Made by a program: the position numbers and the translations under genes. Source: Cryobacterium sp. PH31-AA6 (lineage in GTDB: Bacteria > Actinomycetota > Actinomycetes > Actinomycetales > Microbacteriaceae). Taken from it: a DNA stretch of 64,000 bases. Shown piece after piece: positions 54,162-62,457 of this stretch (position 1 is the stretch's first letter; each line of letters starts with the position of its first letter). The notes beneath the pieces are model-generated. The model had not been told where the DNA came from and did no database searches. It saw nothing but the letters and a program-made list of their open reading frames with translations. The stretch spans positions 1-64,000 of the forward strand of contig NZ_JASISS010000016.1 of assembly GCF_030063195.1 (NCBI RefSeq). Direction: 5' to 3'.

Positions 54162-55135
54162 CGCGCGCCCCCGGCCAGGCCGTTGCGGTGAGCCTCGGGG
54201 CCGCCGCCGCGGCGGGGCTCGCCGCGTTCGCCTGGGGTTCCCTCGTCGAACGCCGCCTGTTCACGCTGCGTGAGGTCACCGTTCCGGTGCTCGCTCCCGG
54301 TTCGGACCCGATCAAGGTGCTGCATCTGTCCGACCTGCACATGGCGCCGTGGCAGCGCGACAAGCAGGACTGGGTGCGCGGCCTCGCCGATCTCCGGCCC
54401 GACCTCGTCGTCAACACCGGCGACAACCTCGGTCACGAAGATGGGATCTCCGGAATCGAGTATGCGCTCGAGCCGTTCACGGGCATCCCGGGCATCTTCG
54501 TCAACGGCTCGAACGATTTCTTCGGCCCGATTTTCAAGAACCCGTTCCGCTATTTCTCCGCGCCCTCGAAGCTTCGGGGCGCGATGCACCAGAAGCTCGA
54601 CACGGACAGCCTGCACCGCGTCTTCGCGAACCTCGGCTGGACCGACCTGAACAACACGGCCGAGGCGCTGGACATCAACGGCACCCACCTTGAGCTGTTC
54701 GGCGTGGACGACCCGCATATCAAGCGCGACCGGCTGGACCTGATCACCCGGGCCGTGGACGACCTGCGCGCGAACGATCCTCTCGCCGACGAGTCCTGGC
54801 CCGACCCGGAAGAAGCCGCCGCGCCCCGGCCGACGCTTACCATCGGTGTCGTGCACGCACCGTACCAGCGCGTGCTGAACTCCTTCGTGAACCACGGAGC
54901 GCAGCTGATCCTCGCCGGGCACACCCACGGCGGTCAGGTCTGCGTGCCCAGGTTCGGCGCCCTGGTCACCAATTGCGACATCCCGCGCAAGCAGGTCAAG
55001 GGACTCAGCCTGTGGGATTCCGGCCTGCACACGGCCTACCTCAACGTGTCGGCGGGCCTGGGAACGTCGATCTACGCCCCGGTGCGGTTCGCCTGCCCGC
55101 CCGAGGCGACCCTGCTCACGCTCACGTCCGCCTAG
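54158..55135 (+). CDS. Membrane-anchored metallophosphoesterase, YkuE-like
   Basis: The 325-residue protein has an N-terminal membrane segment and a calcineurin-like core: HLSDLHMAPWQ, NTGDNLGHED, NGSNDFF, VVHAPYQRV and AGHTHGGQVCVP. All the expected metal ligands are present, although GNHD is replaced by GSND. It is co-translated with the PBP gene. A role in envelope metabolism is inferred from context. The same gene pair is found in mycobacteria. Confidence 0.88.
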   Translation: MTRAPGQAVAVSLGAAAAAGLAAFAWGSLVERRLFTLREVTVPVLAPGSDPIKVLHLSDLHMAPWQRDKQDWVRGLADLRPDLVVNTGDNLGHEDGISGIEYALEPFTGIPGIFVNGSNDFFGPIFKNPFRYFSAPSKLRGAMHQKLDTDSLHRVFANLGWTDLNNTAEALDINGTHLELFGVDDPHIKRDRLDLITRAVDDLRANDPLADESWPDPEEAAAPRPTLTIGVVHAPYQRVLNSFVNHGAQLILAGHTHGGQVCVPRFGALVTNCDIPRKQVKGLSLWDSGLHTAYLNVSAGLGTSIYAPVRFACPPEATLLTLTSA

Positions 55136-55290
55136 GTCTCGACGAGCTCGACCACCGCCCCGCGCTCGGCCCCGCCCCGGCACCCGGTGGTCGAGCCCGT
55201 CGAGACCCCCGCACCCCCGCACCCCGGTGGTCGAGCCCGTCGAGACCCCCGCACCCCCGGCGGTCGGGCCTGTCGAGACCAACCTCCCGA
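55136..55290. repeat. REP-like repeat cluster GGTGGTCGAGCCCGTCGAGACC
   Basis: Three direct copies of a unit of about 35-50 bp, each with GGTGGTCGAGCCCGTCGAGA or a close variant, lie at about 55188, 55230 and 55260. The opposite orientation GTCTCGACGAGCTCGACCACC occurs at about 55136. The unit is itself an imperfect palindrome. Such sequences are common intergenic palindromes in Microbacteriaceae genomes (established by general experience, not searched here). It lies between the phosphoesterase gene and tRNA-Pro. Confidence 0.75.
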
Positions 55291-55323
55291 GTGGGGTTAT
55301 ACTTGACAAGGCTTACGGGCCAT

Positions 55324-55397
55324 CGGGGTATGGCGCAGCTTGGTAGCGCGCGTCGTTCGGGACGACGAGGTCGCAGGTTCAAATCCTGTTACCCCGA
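55324..55397 (+). tRNA. tRNA-Pro (CGG anticodon)
   Basis: The cloverleaf has acceptor stem CGGGGTA/TACCCCG, D stem GCGC/GCGC, anticodon stem CGTCG/CGACG with loop TTCGGGA (anticodon CGG) and T arm GCAGG-TTCAAAT-CCTGT. The discriminator base is A. No CCA is encoded. Confidence 0.96.
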
Positions 55398-55407
55398 CAA
55401 ATACATG

Positions 55408-55436
55408 AAACCCCCACTCTACGGAGTGGGGGTTTT
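55408..55436 (+). terminator. Rho-independent terminator after tRNA-Pro
   Basis: A 12-bp stem AAACCCCCACTC/GAGTGGGGGTTT with loop TACG ends in a short T-run on the plus strand, 10 bp after the tRNA. It ends tRNA transcription before the MFS gene. Confidence 0.85.
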
Positions 55437-55514
55437 GTGCATTCACATGCAGTGTGCTCCACTTCCTCCGTCCCGCGATCTGTGCGGGCGCACAAGCCGA
55501 AAGGACCACTGACC

Positions 55515-56984
55515 ATGTCAGACAGCACCCAGGCGGCGCGGGCCGCCGTGGTCATCCCGCGCCACGCGTGGCAGGCCCTCATCGTGTTGCTGGCCGGCAT
55601 GTTCATGGCCCTGCTCGACACGACCATCGTCAACGTGGCGCTGCCCACGATCCGCACGAGCCTGGATGCCTCCGAGGCGACGCTCTCCTGGATCATCTCC
55701 GGCTACGCCCTCGCCTTCGGTCTCGCGCTCATCCCTGCCGGGCGCCTCGGTGACCGGATCGGCCACAAGTGGGTCTTCTTCACCGGCCTGCTGCTCTTCA
55801 CCCTCGCGAGCCTCGCCTGTGGCCTCGCCCAGAACGATCTCCAGTTGATCATCGCCCGCGTCGTCCAGGGGCTCGCCGGCGGCATGTTCGTGCCGGCCGT
55901 CACCGCCGTGATCCAGCTCCTGTTCCCGCCGATGGCGCGCGGGAAGGCCTTCGCGATCATGGGCTCGGTCATCGGCGTCTCCACCGCGCTCGGGCCCATC
56001 CTCGGCGGGCTGATCATCGAGGCCTTCGGCAACGAAAACGGTTGGCGCCTGGTCTTCTGGGTCAACCTCCCGATCGGCGTCGCCGCGTTGATCGCCGCGG
56101 CTCTGCTGCTGCCGTCGGGCTCCGAACGACCGGCGGGCGAGGCCAGGTCCGGCATCGACTGGGTCGGCCTGGTGCTCATCTCCGCCGGGCTGGTCGCGCT
56201 TCTCGTGCCGCTGATCGAGGGTCAGGATCAGGGCTGGCCGCTCTGGACCTACCTCACCCTGGCATCCGGCGCGCTGCTCGTCGTCGCGTTCGGAGTCTGG
56301 GAGGTCATGTTCACCCGGTGGGGCAGGAGCCCGCTCGTTCCGCCGCGGTTGTTCCGGCATCCGGCGTTCACCGGCGGCATTGTGCTCGCTCTCGTCTACT
56401 TCGCGGCATTCACCAGCATCTTCTTCACCATCTCGATTCTCTGGCAGGCCGGCCTCGGCCACACCGCGCTCGAGTCGGGGCTGGTGTCGATCCCGTTCGC
56501 ATTCGGCACGATCCTCGGCGCCTCGCAGAGCAACCGCCTGGCGCAGCGCCTCGGCCGCACGGTGCTCATCATCGGCGTCGCGGCGGTCACGATCGGGCTC
56601 GTCTGGATCTGGCTCGCCCTGCTCCTGATCGGCCCGGAGATCACGAACTGGGAGCTGCTGCCGCCACTGGCGATCGCGGGGCTGGGCAGCGGATTCTTCA
56701 TCGCGCCGAACGCCCAGTTCATCGTGGCGACCGTGGACCGCACCGAAGCCGGCGCGGCCAGCGGCGTCGTCGGCGTGATGCAGCGGGTCGGCAGCGCGAT
56801 CGGCATCGCCGTGATCGGCAGCGTGCTGTTCGGCACCCTCGTCGTCTCCGGCCCCGGCCCGGCAGCCCTCGCGGAGGCGTTCACCACCAGCGCGACCGCC
56901 GCTATGGGCGTGAGCGCCGCGTTCAGCGTGCTCGCACTGCTGCTCGTCTTCGTGCTGCCCAAACGGGTCGACGCCCGCTACTGA
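55515..56984 (+). CDS. MFS exporter, DHA2 (EmrB/QacA) family
   Basis: The 489-residue protein has about 14 membrane segments. MALLDTTIVNVALPTIRTSLDASEATLSW is the motif D1 region, GRLGDRIGHKWVF is motif A, and GPILGGLI is a motif C variant. Such proton-driven pumps export toxic compounds or metabolites. ATG 55515 follows GAAAGGA. No linked regulator is present. Confidence 0.9.
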   Translation: MSDSTQAARAAVVIPRHAWQALIVLLAGMFMALLDTTIVNVALPTIRTSLDASEATLSWIISGYALAFGLALIPAGRLGDRIGHKWVFFTGLLLFTLASLACGLAQNDLQLIIARVVQGLAGGMFVPAVTAVIQLLFPPMARGKAFAIMGSVIGVSTALGPILGGLIIEAFGNENGWRLVFWVNLPIGVAALIAAALLLPSGSERPAGEARSGIDWVGLVLISAGLVALLVPLIEGQDQGWPLWTYLTLASGALLVVAFGVWEVMFTRWGRSPLVPPRLFRHPAFTGGIVLALVYFAAFTSIFFTISILWQAGLGHTALESGLVSIPFAFGTILGASQSNRLAQRLGRTVLIIGVAAVTIGLVWIWLALLLIGPEITNWELLPPLAIAGLGSGFFIAPNAQFIVATVDRTEAGAASGVVGVMQRVGSAIGIAVIGSVLFGTLVVSGPGPAALAEAFTTSATAAMGVSAAFSVLALLLVFVLPKRVDARY

Positions 56985-57050
56985 CCCCGCTGAGTCGCGG
57001 ACAACGCACGTTCGCACGCCCCGTGGAGGTGCATTGTCCGAAACTCAGCG
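56985..57050. terminator. Long imperfect hairpin between convergent MFS and LLM genes
   Basis: The left arm reads CCCCGCTGAGTCGCGGACAA, then CGCAC. The right arm reads GTGCATTGTCCG, then AAACTCAGCG. About 20 bp pair with a few mismatches around a 20-bp centre. The right arm contains the stop codon of the LLM gene. It has no T-run. It would fold in transcripts from either side. Confidence 0.6.
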
Positions 57051-58058
57051 GCGGGGCGCGCGGAGGGCGGCCACGATCTCGAGGGTGCGGATGCGTCCGG
57101 CCAGGCTGGATGCCTGAGGGCTCACCATCAGCTCGTCGGCACCCGTTGATCCCAGCAGACTCGTCAGCGCGGCCTCGACCTGGTCGGGAGTGCCGACCGC
57201 CTGCCTCCGGTTGCGGGTCTGCACGAGCTCCTGCTCGTAGGGCGAGAACCGGTAGGCGAGCGCCTCCTCCATCGACACGGGTGCAGGCTTCTTGCCCTGG
57301 CGCATCCGGATGAAGGTGATCAGGCCGGCCAGCGATTCGCGGCGGACGACCTCCGCGTCATCGTCGCTGATCACGCCGACCGCGATCATGGCGTGCGGCT
57401 CGGCCAGGAAAGCGCTCGGCTCGAACCGGTCCCGGTACACGGCGAGCGCGGCCTCGGTGCCGTCGCCGGCGAAGTGGTGCGCGAAGGTGAACGGCAGCCC
57501 GAGCACGCCGGCAACCTGGGCGCTGAACCCGCTGGAGCCGAGCAGCCACATTTCGGGGGCGTCGCCGAGGCCGGGGTAGGCGGTGATCCCGCGCAGCGGG
57601 TTGTCCTCGGCCAGACCGCCGTGGAAGAAACCGATCAGGTCCACGAGCTGCCGCGGAAAGTCGTCGACGCCGAGTCCCTCCGCGCTGCGGCGCAGGGCCA
57701 GGGCGGTGGCGCCATCCGTGCCGGGGGCACGCCCGATGCCGAGGTCGATCCGGTCGCCGTAGAGGGCACGGAGGGTGCCGAACTGTTCCGCCACGACGAG
57801 CGGCGCGTGGTTGGGCAGCATGACCCCGCCCGAGCCCACTCGGATGCGCTCGGTGCGCGCCGCGATGCCCGCGATCAGCACGGGCGGCGCGCTCGACGCG
57901 ATCGCCGGCATGTTGTGGTGCTCGGCAACCCAGAAGCGGTCGTAGCCGAGGTCCTCGGCGACCTGCGCGAGACGGATGCTGCCGGCCACCGCATCCGCGT
58001 TCGTGCCGCCCGCGGGGCGGCTGGCCAGGTCGAGCACGTTGATCGGTAGTGTCTTCAT
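57045..58058 (-). CDS. LLM-class flavin-dependent oxidoreductase
   Basis: The 337-residue protein belongs to the bacterial luciferase-like family, MsnO8-type subgroup. Its motifs are [71 protein letters not shown] and [12 protein letters not shown]. It likely uses FMN as a monooxygenase or F420 as a cofactor, and which one cannot be read. I start it at ATG 58058 ([11 protein letters not shown]). Confidence 0.85.
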   Translation of the reverse strand: MKTLPINVLDLASRPAGGTNADAVAGSIRLAQVAEDLGYDRFWVAEHHNMPAIASSAPPVLIAGIAARTERIRVGSGGVMLPNHAPLVVAEQFGTLRALYGDRIDLGIGRAPGTDGATALALRRSAEGLGVDDFPRQLVDLIGFFHGGLAEDNPLRGITAYPGLGDAPEMWLLGSSGFSAQVAGVLGLPFTFAHHFAGDGTEAALAVYRDRFEPSAFLAEPHAMIAVGVISDDDAEVVRRESLAGLITFIRMRQGKKPAPVSMEEALAYRFSPYEQELVQTRNRRQAVGTPDQVEAALTSLLGSTGADELMVSPQASSLAGRIRTLEIVAALRAPRR

Positions 58059-58254
58059 CACCCATCCCAACCCACGGCCGGGCATTTTGATTCCCCGGCC
58101 AGGGCCGGATTCGCCGCGGCGTCGAAGCGGAACGCCCGGCGGGGCCGTCTTGATCCTTCCAGCGGGTGCGTCTAAGGTGGGGCAATCTGCAGTGTTGCGG
58201 TCAGTACCCGACACCGCCGACTGGACCTGACCGCCCAGCCCCGGAGGTAGTCGC

Positions 58255-58809
58255 ATGACGCAAGACCGCCTCGCCGCTCCCCCCGTCGCTGACCCGGTGG
58301 ACACCCTGCCCTCCTCGCTCACCAGGGATGGACTCCGCCTCCTCGTCTCCCATCCCGACGCGCCCGGTCGCCCCGCCCTGCACCGCTGGGCGGTGGGCCT
58401 CTTCGTCGCCTATCTGGTCGCACTCGCGCTGATCGCGTTCTGGCCGACCCCGGTGGACCGGGACGCCCACGGCTCCCTCGTCGGGCTCCTCGACCTTCTC
58501 CAACGACACGGCGCGCCGGCATGGGTGCGTTACGACGTGATCGAGTTCTCGGCGAACATCGTCTTGTTCGTGCCGGTCGGGCTGTTCCTGGTGATCCTGG
58601 CCGGTGGCCGGCGTTGGTGGCTCGGTCCGCTGGCCGGCTTCGGGGTGAGTTGCGGGATCGAACTGGGCCAGCTGGTGTTCCTGCCCGCCCGATTCGCCAC
58701 GGTCAACGACGTGATCGCGAACAGCACGGGCGCGATCATCGGGACTGCGCTGGCACTGTTCGTGCTTCTGCTGCACCACCAGACATCCCGGCCGGACCCC
58801 TTCCGCTAG
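58255..58809 (+). CDS. VanZ-family membrane protein
   Basis: The 184-residue protein has four membrane segments after a 45-residue cytoplasmic N-terminus. It has the VanZ-like motifs [59 protein letters not shown] precedes ATG 58255 by 7 bp. VanZ-like proteins give teicoplanin tolerance in enterococci, but no other van gene is nearby, so a general envelope role is more likely. Confidence 0.85.
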   Translation: MTQDRLAAPPVADPVDTLPSSLTRDGLRLLVSHPDAPGRPALHRWAVGLFVAYLVALALIAFWPTPVDRDAHGSLVGLLDLLQRHGAPAWVRYDVIEFSANIVLFVPVGLFLVILAGGRRWWLGPLAGFGVSCGIELGQLVFLPARFATVNDVIANSTGAIIGTALALFVLLLHHQTSRPDPFR

Positions 58810-58950
58810 TCGCCAATCGACGGAGCGCTGCGACCGCTCGCCCCGGAATATTGACCGGAAAGCGCCCAACCCGATGAGCGCTCCCCGGCTGTCCCGCAAG
58901 CGCCATGCGCCCCGGGAACCCTCTGTCAGGTCGGCGGACTCCGCCGGCGG

Positions 58951-60051
58951 TCATCCCATCGTCTGTACCGACGGCTGGTAGGAGCCCAGGGTGTCGGTCT
59001 TGAACCCGTTCTGCACCGCCGTGAGCCCCGACCAGTCGATGTTCACGATCGACTGCCCGTCGCTCGAGGTGCCGGTGCCGTTGGTCGGCATGGTGAAGAA
59101 CTCGACCTCCGGCTCGCGCACCGCGCGCAGCTCCCAGGCCAGCCCGGTCAGGTAGGCGGAGGTGAGGCCCTCGTCGACCGCGAGGAACGGCGTCACCGAG
59201 TTGACCAGGCTGGTGGTTTTCCCGACGTCGGCCAGCACGGACTTGTGCATGATCGCCACGAGCACCGCCTGGATGATGAGCTGCTGGTTGCGCACTCGCT
59301 GGAAGTCACCGTCGGCGAACGCGTAGCGCTCCCGGGCGAACGCCATGGCTTCCGTGCCGTTGAGGTGCAGCGGACCCTCTTCGAAGTAGTGCCCCTTGAG
59401 GTGGTACGAGTTGAAGCCGATCGGGTTGCTGATGTCGACCCCGCCGACCAGGTCGGTGACTCCCTTGAAACCGGCGAAGTCGACGACCGCCACGTGGTCG
59501 ATTCGCACACCGAGAAGCGATTCAACGGTCTGCACGGCCAGGGGCACTCCTCCCCAGGAGAGCGCGGCGTTGATCTTCGCCGTGCCATGCCCGGGGATCT
59601 CCAACCAGCTGTCCCGAAGGATCGACATGACATAGAGGTTCTTGCGATCGGCGGGAACGTGCACGACCATGATGGTGTCCGAGCGTTCGCCACGGATGCC
59701 CGCCAGGTCTCGCCCGGTCGTGCCGCGAGTGTCGGAGCCCAGCAACAGGATGTTCTGGGCCTGCGCCACCGGCACGTCACCGCCGGGTGCCGGTGCCGCC
59801 GCGCCGGGCTCGATGCCGGGTTGCGCGTTCGGGTCGGCGGCTGCGGGGCCCGCGGCGGGTGCCACGGGCGGACGCAGCGCATCCTCGGGGAAGGCGTTGG
59901 TGATCTTCTCGGTCTGGGCGTCGAACGCGCGGGTCAGCGTGAACGCGTAGACGCCGCCGAGAGAAACGAGCAGCAGCAGGACAGCCCCGACGACACCCCA
60001 GGCGATGCGCCAGGGATGGCGTTTACGCGGCAGGACGGGCGTCTCAGACAT
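58951..60051 (-). CDS. LytR-CpsA-Psr (LCP) family glycopolymer transferase
   Basis: The 366-residue protein attaches cell wall glycopolymers to peptidoglycan or membrane lipid. It has an N-terminal membrane segment (about 15-37), a Pro/Ala linker and an LCP domain with NILLLGSDTRG, GERSDTIMVVHVPADRK, MSILRDSWLEIPGHGTAKINAALSWGG and NGTEAMAFARERYAFADGDFQRVRNQQ. The arginines and aspartates that bind pyrophosphate are present. It diverges from galU, whose product makes UDP-glucose for such polymers. Confidence 0.92.
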   Translation of the reverse strand: MSETPVLPRKRHPWRIAWGVVGAVLLLLVSLGGVYAFTLTRAFDAQTEKITNAFPEDALRPPVAPAAGPAAADPNAQPGIEPGAAAPAPGGDVPVAQAQNILLLGSDTRGTTGRDLAGIRGERSDTIMVVHVPADRKNLYVMSILRDSWLEIPGHGTAKINAALSWGGVPLAVQTVESLLGVRIDHVAVVDFAGFKGVTDLVGGVDISNPIGFNSYHLKGHYFEEGPLHLNGTEAMAFARERYAFADGDFQRVRNQQLIIQAVLVAIMHKSVLADVGKTTSLVNSVTPFLAVDEGLTSAYLTGLAWELRAVREPEVEFFTMPTNGTGTSSDGQSIVNIDWSGLTAVQNGFKTDTLGSYQPSVQTMG

Positions 60052-60390
60052 CAGCGCCCTCGGTCTCCCGGGCAGGAGCGCAGAAGCCGGTCGGCGCAGC
60101 ATCGGCCTGCCGGTCGGATCTTGAGGGTGGTTCGTCGCTCCACAAAAGGCGTGTTTTCAGGCGCGGCGTACGGGGCACGTTTGGCATTCGGGTTGCCTCC
60201 AGCTGCCGTTTCGGGTAAACGGTTAGTCCACCATAGCCCCGTACCCCCCGATTGGAAATGGGTCGCCCCCCGAATGGGACGAGACTCCCCCGAACCGGCC
60301 GGCCACGCCGCGAATGCCAGGCAGATCCCGCCCGAATCATTGGTTTCGGAATGTGACTCGCCGGTAACATCCGCTCGATATGGTGAACCC
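60052..60390. other. Divergent intergenic region between LCP and galU genes
   Basis: This 339-bp stretch has no convincing gene. It holds one small inverted repeat, CCGTTT-CGGGT-AAACGG (60207-60223). No clear -35/-10 pair was identified. It must contain promoters for both the LCP gene and galU. Confidence 0.6.
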
Positions 60391-61284
60391 ATGAGCGCTC
60401 CGATAACGAAGGCCGTCATTCCCGCCGCTGGGCTGGGCACCCGATTCCTTCCCGCGACGAAGGCGATGCCCAAGGAGATGCTTCCCGTGGTCGACAAACC
60501 GGCCATCCAGTACGTGGTCGAAGAGTCAGTCGCCGCCGGCCTCCACGACGTGTTGATGATCACCGGCCGCAACAAGTATGCCCTCGCCAACCACTTCGAC
60601 CGGATGACCGAGCTCGAGGCGATCCTGGAGCGCAAGGGCGATCACGAGCGACTGCACAAGGTCAACCACTCGACGACGCTGGCCGACATCCACTATGTGC
60701 GTCAGGGCGACCCGCTCGGGCTGGGCCATGCGGTGCTCCGCGCGAAGATGCACGTCGGCAACGAGCCGTTCGCCGTGTTGCTCGGGGACGACATCATCGA
60801 CGCCCGCGACCCGCTGCTGACCACGATGCTGACCGAGCAGGGCAAGCGCAACGCGAGCATCGTCGCCCTGATGGAGGTCGATCCCTCGCAGATCCACCTG
60901 TACGGTGCGGCCGCGGTCGAACAGACGGACGACCCCGACGTGGTGCGGGTGACCGGACTGGTCGAGAAGCCCAGCGCGGCGGATGCCCCGTCGAACCTGG
61001 CCATCATCGGCCGGTATGTGCTCCGCCCCGAGGTGTTCGGGGTGCTCGAGCACACCCTGCCCGGCAAGGGCAACGAGATCCAGCTCACCGACGCCCTGCA
61101 GGAAATGGCGACCACCCCCGAGGCCACCGGCGGCGTCTACGGGGTCATCTTCCGCGGCCGCCGTTACGACACCGGCGACCGCCTCGACTACATCAAGGCC
61201 ATCGTTCAGCTCGCGATCGACCGCGACGACCTCGGCCCCGAGCTGCGGCCCTGGCTGCGGGACTTCGTCACCACCCTGGGCTGA
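60391..61284 (+). CDS. galU: UTP-glucose-1-phosphate uridylyltransferase
   Basis: The enzyme makes UDP-glucose. The 297-residue protein has the nucleotide loop AAGLGTRFLPATKAMPKEMLPVVDKP (12-37), GDDIIDARDPLL and LVEKPSAADAPSNLAIIGRYVL. RRYDTGDRLDYIKAIVQLA near the C-terminus is typical of GalU. ATG 60391 gives the usual N-terminus ITKAVIPAAG. Confidence 0.95.
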   Translation: MSAPITKAVIPAAGLGTRFLPATKAMPKEMLPVVDKPAIQYVVEESVAAGLHDVLMITGRNKYALANHFDRMTELEAILERKGDHERLHKVNHSTTLADIHYVRQGDPLGLGHAVLRAKMHVGNEPFAVLLGDDIIDARDPLLTTMLTEQGKRNASIVALMEVDPSQIHLYGAAAVEQTDDPDVVRVTGLVEKPSAADAPSNLAIIGRYVLRPEVFGVLEHTLPGKGNEIQLTDALQEMATTPEATGGVYGVIFRGRRYDTGDRLDYIKAIVQLAIDRDDLGPELRPWLRDFVTTLG

Positions 61285-61326
61285 ACCCCCCGCAGGCGAA
61301 TCAGACCGCGCGGATCTGTACTCGGA

Positions 61327-62100
61327 TCAGAGTGCGTCGGCCTCGAGCCGCGGGATCAGCGTTTCCAGGAACGCGGCGGTGTCTTCCCAGCCGCCCACGG
61401 CGAAGCATTCGACCCCGAGCGCCTTCACCGGGTAGTCGTTGCCGTTCTCGTCGAGCCGGTCGCCGACGAAGAGCATTTCGTCGAGGGAGATCCCGGTGAG
61501 GGCCGCGAGCTTCTTCATGCCGTAAGCCTTGTCGATTCCGCGGCGGGTGATGTCGACCGAGGTCGACCCGCCCGAACGCACCTCGAGGTCGGGCAGCATC
61601 GCCTGGACGGCCTCGCGCAGGGTGTTCTTCTTCTCCCCGCTCGGGTCCCAGGCGCTCTTCGCGGCGACCGGTGCGGCCTGGCCCAAGGCGGAGAAGGTGA
61701 TCTGCGAACCGCGGTCCTCGAGGATCGGGCCCCAGGTCTCGCTCTCCCAATAGCCGAGGTCCCGGGCGGCGGCTTCGACCGCGGTCAAGGCGCTCGCCTT
61801 CTCCGCGTCGGTGAGGAGTTCTGCGTAAACCTGGGTCCAGGCGCCATCGACGTGGCGGTAATACTGGGTGCCGCAGGTGGGCATCAGGTGCAGGCCGGCG
61901 AGGGCCTCGTCGCTGACATTGTCGAGGTTGTCGATCAGCTGCATGTGGAACTGGGCGATCTGGCCACCGGAGATGACACAGACCGGCACGGCGCCGAGGA
62001 GGCGCACCATCAGCGCCGCCATTCTCGGGTCGAGCGGGGACTTGGAGGCGGCCAGGGTGTCATCGAGGTCGAAGGCCACGAGCCGGGGAAGTGAAGTCAT
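61327..62100 (-). CDS. HAD-superfamily phosphatase (IIB, phosphomannomutase/SPP-like)
   Basis: The 257-residue protein has the nucleophile motif FDLDDTLAASKSPL (D11, D13), a cap domain and the C-terminal acidic motif FVGDRLDENGNDYPVKALG. GSTSVDITRRGIDKAYGMKKL contains the catalytic lysine. It resembles sucrose-phosphate phosphatase and eukaryotic-type phosphomannomutase. ATG 62100 follows AAGGGAA. It is convergent with galU and might belong to sugar-phosphate metabolism. It appears to be a complete enzyme. Confidence 0.88.
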   Translation of the reverse strand: MTSLPRLVAFDLDDTLAASKSPLDPRMAALMVRLLGAVPVCVISGGQIAQFHMQLIDNLDNVSDEALAGLHLMPTCGTQYYRHVDGAWTQVYAELLTDAEKASALTAVEAAARDLGYWESETWGPILEDRGSQITFSALGQAAPVAAKSAWDPSGEKKNTLREAVQAMLPDLEVRSGGSTSVDITRRGIDKAYGMKKLAALTGISLDEMLFVGDRLDENGNDYPVKALGVECFAVGGWEDTAAFLETLIPRLEADAL

Positions 62101-62250
62101 TTCTGGTAGTTCCCTTATCAGGATCAGTGCACCGGGAGTCAGACCCCGGTGCGGAACGCCACCCATTCGCAACGCCAGAAAAACTCTACAGGCGAGCGCT
62201 GGGTGATCCCTCATCGTGGACTGGCCGATGGGTGCTGGGGGATCTCGACA

Positions 62251-62415
62251 AGCTCGATCACCGCACGCTCGATCACCGCGAGCTCGATCACCGCACGCTC
62301 GATCACCGCACGCTCGATCACCGCACGCTCGATCACCGCACGCTCGATCACCGCACGCTCGATCACCGCACGCTCGATCACCGCGAGCTCGATCACCGGC
62401 GAGCTAGATTACCGG
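62251..62415. repeat. 15-bp tandem repeat, about ten copies, noncoding
   Basis: Nine to ten near-identical copies of CGCTCGATCACCGCA (first base C or A, last base A or G) fill the gap between the HAD gene promoter and the end of the helicase gene. A degenerate copy lies at 62401-62415. Just upstream, CTCGACAAGCTCGATCACC resembles a half arm of the palindrome at 55136-55290. There are no spacers, so it is not a CRISPR array. The rest of the 357-bp gap (62101-62457) shows no gene. Confidence 0.9.
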
Positions 62416-62457
62416 CGAGGCGACCGCGCGAACGCACGACCGCGCGGACGGGCGAAC

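Noticed and set aside
55324-55436. tRNA-Pro as an integration site of a mobile island
   Set aside because: No integrase gene, no repeat of the tRNA 3' end and no composition change are visible downstream. The MFS and other genes look like normal chromosome.
58255-58809. Glycopeptide resistance cluster
   Set aside because: The VanZ-like gene stands alone without vanHAX or a VanRS system, so it gives no evidence of resistance.
62251-62415. CRISPR-like array
   Set aside because: Units are 15 bp with no spacers between them, and no cas gene is present. It is a simple tandem repeat.
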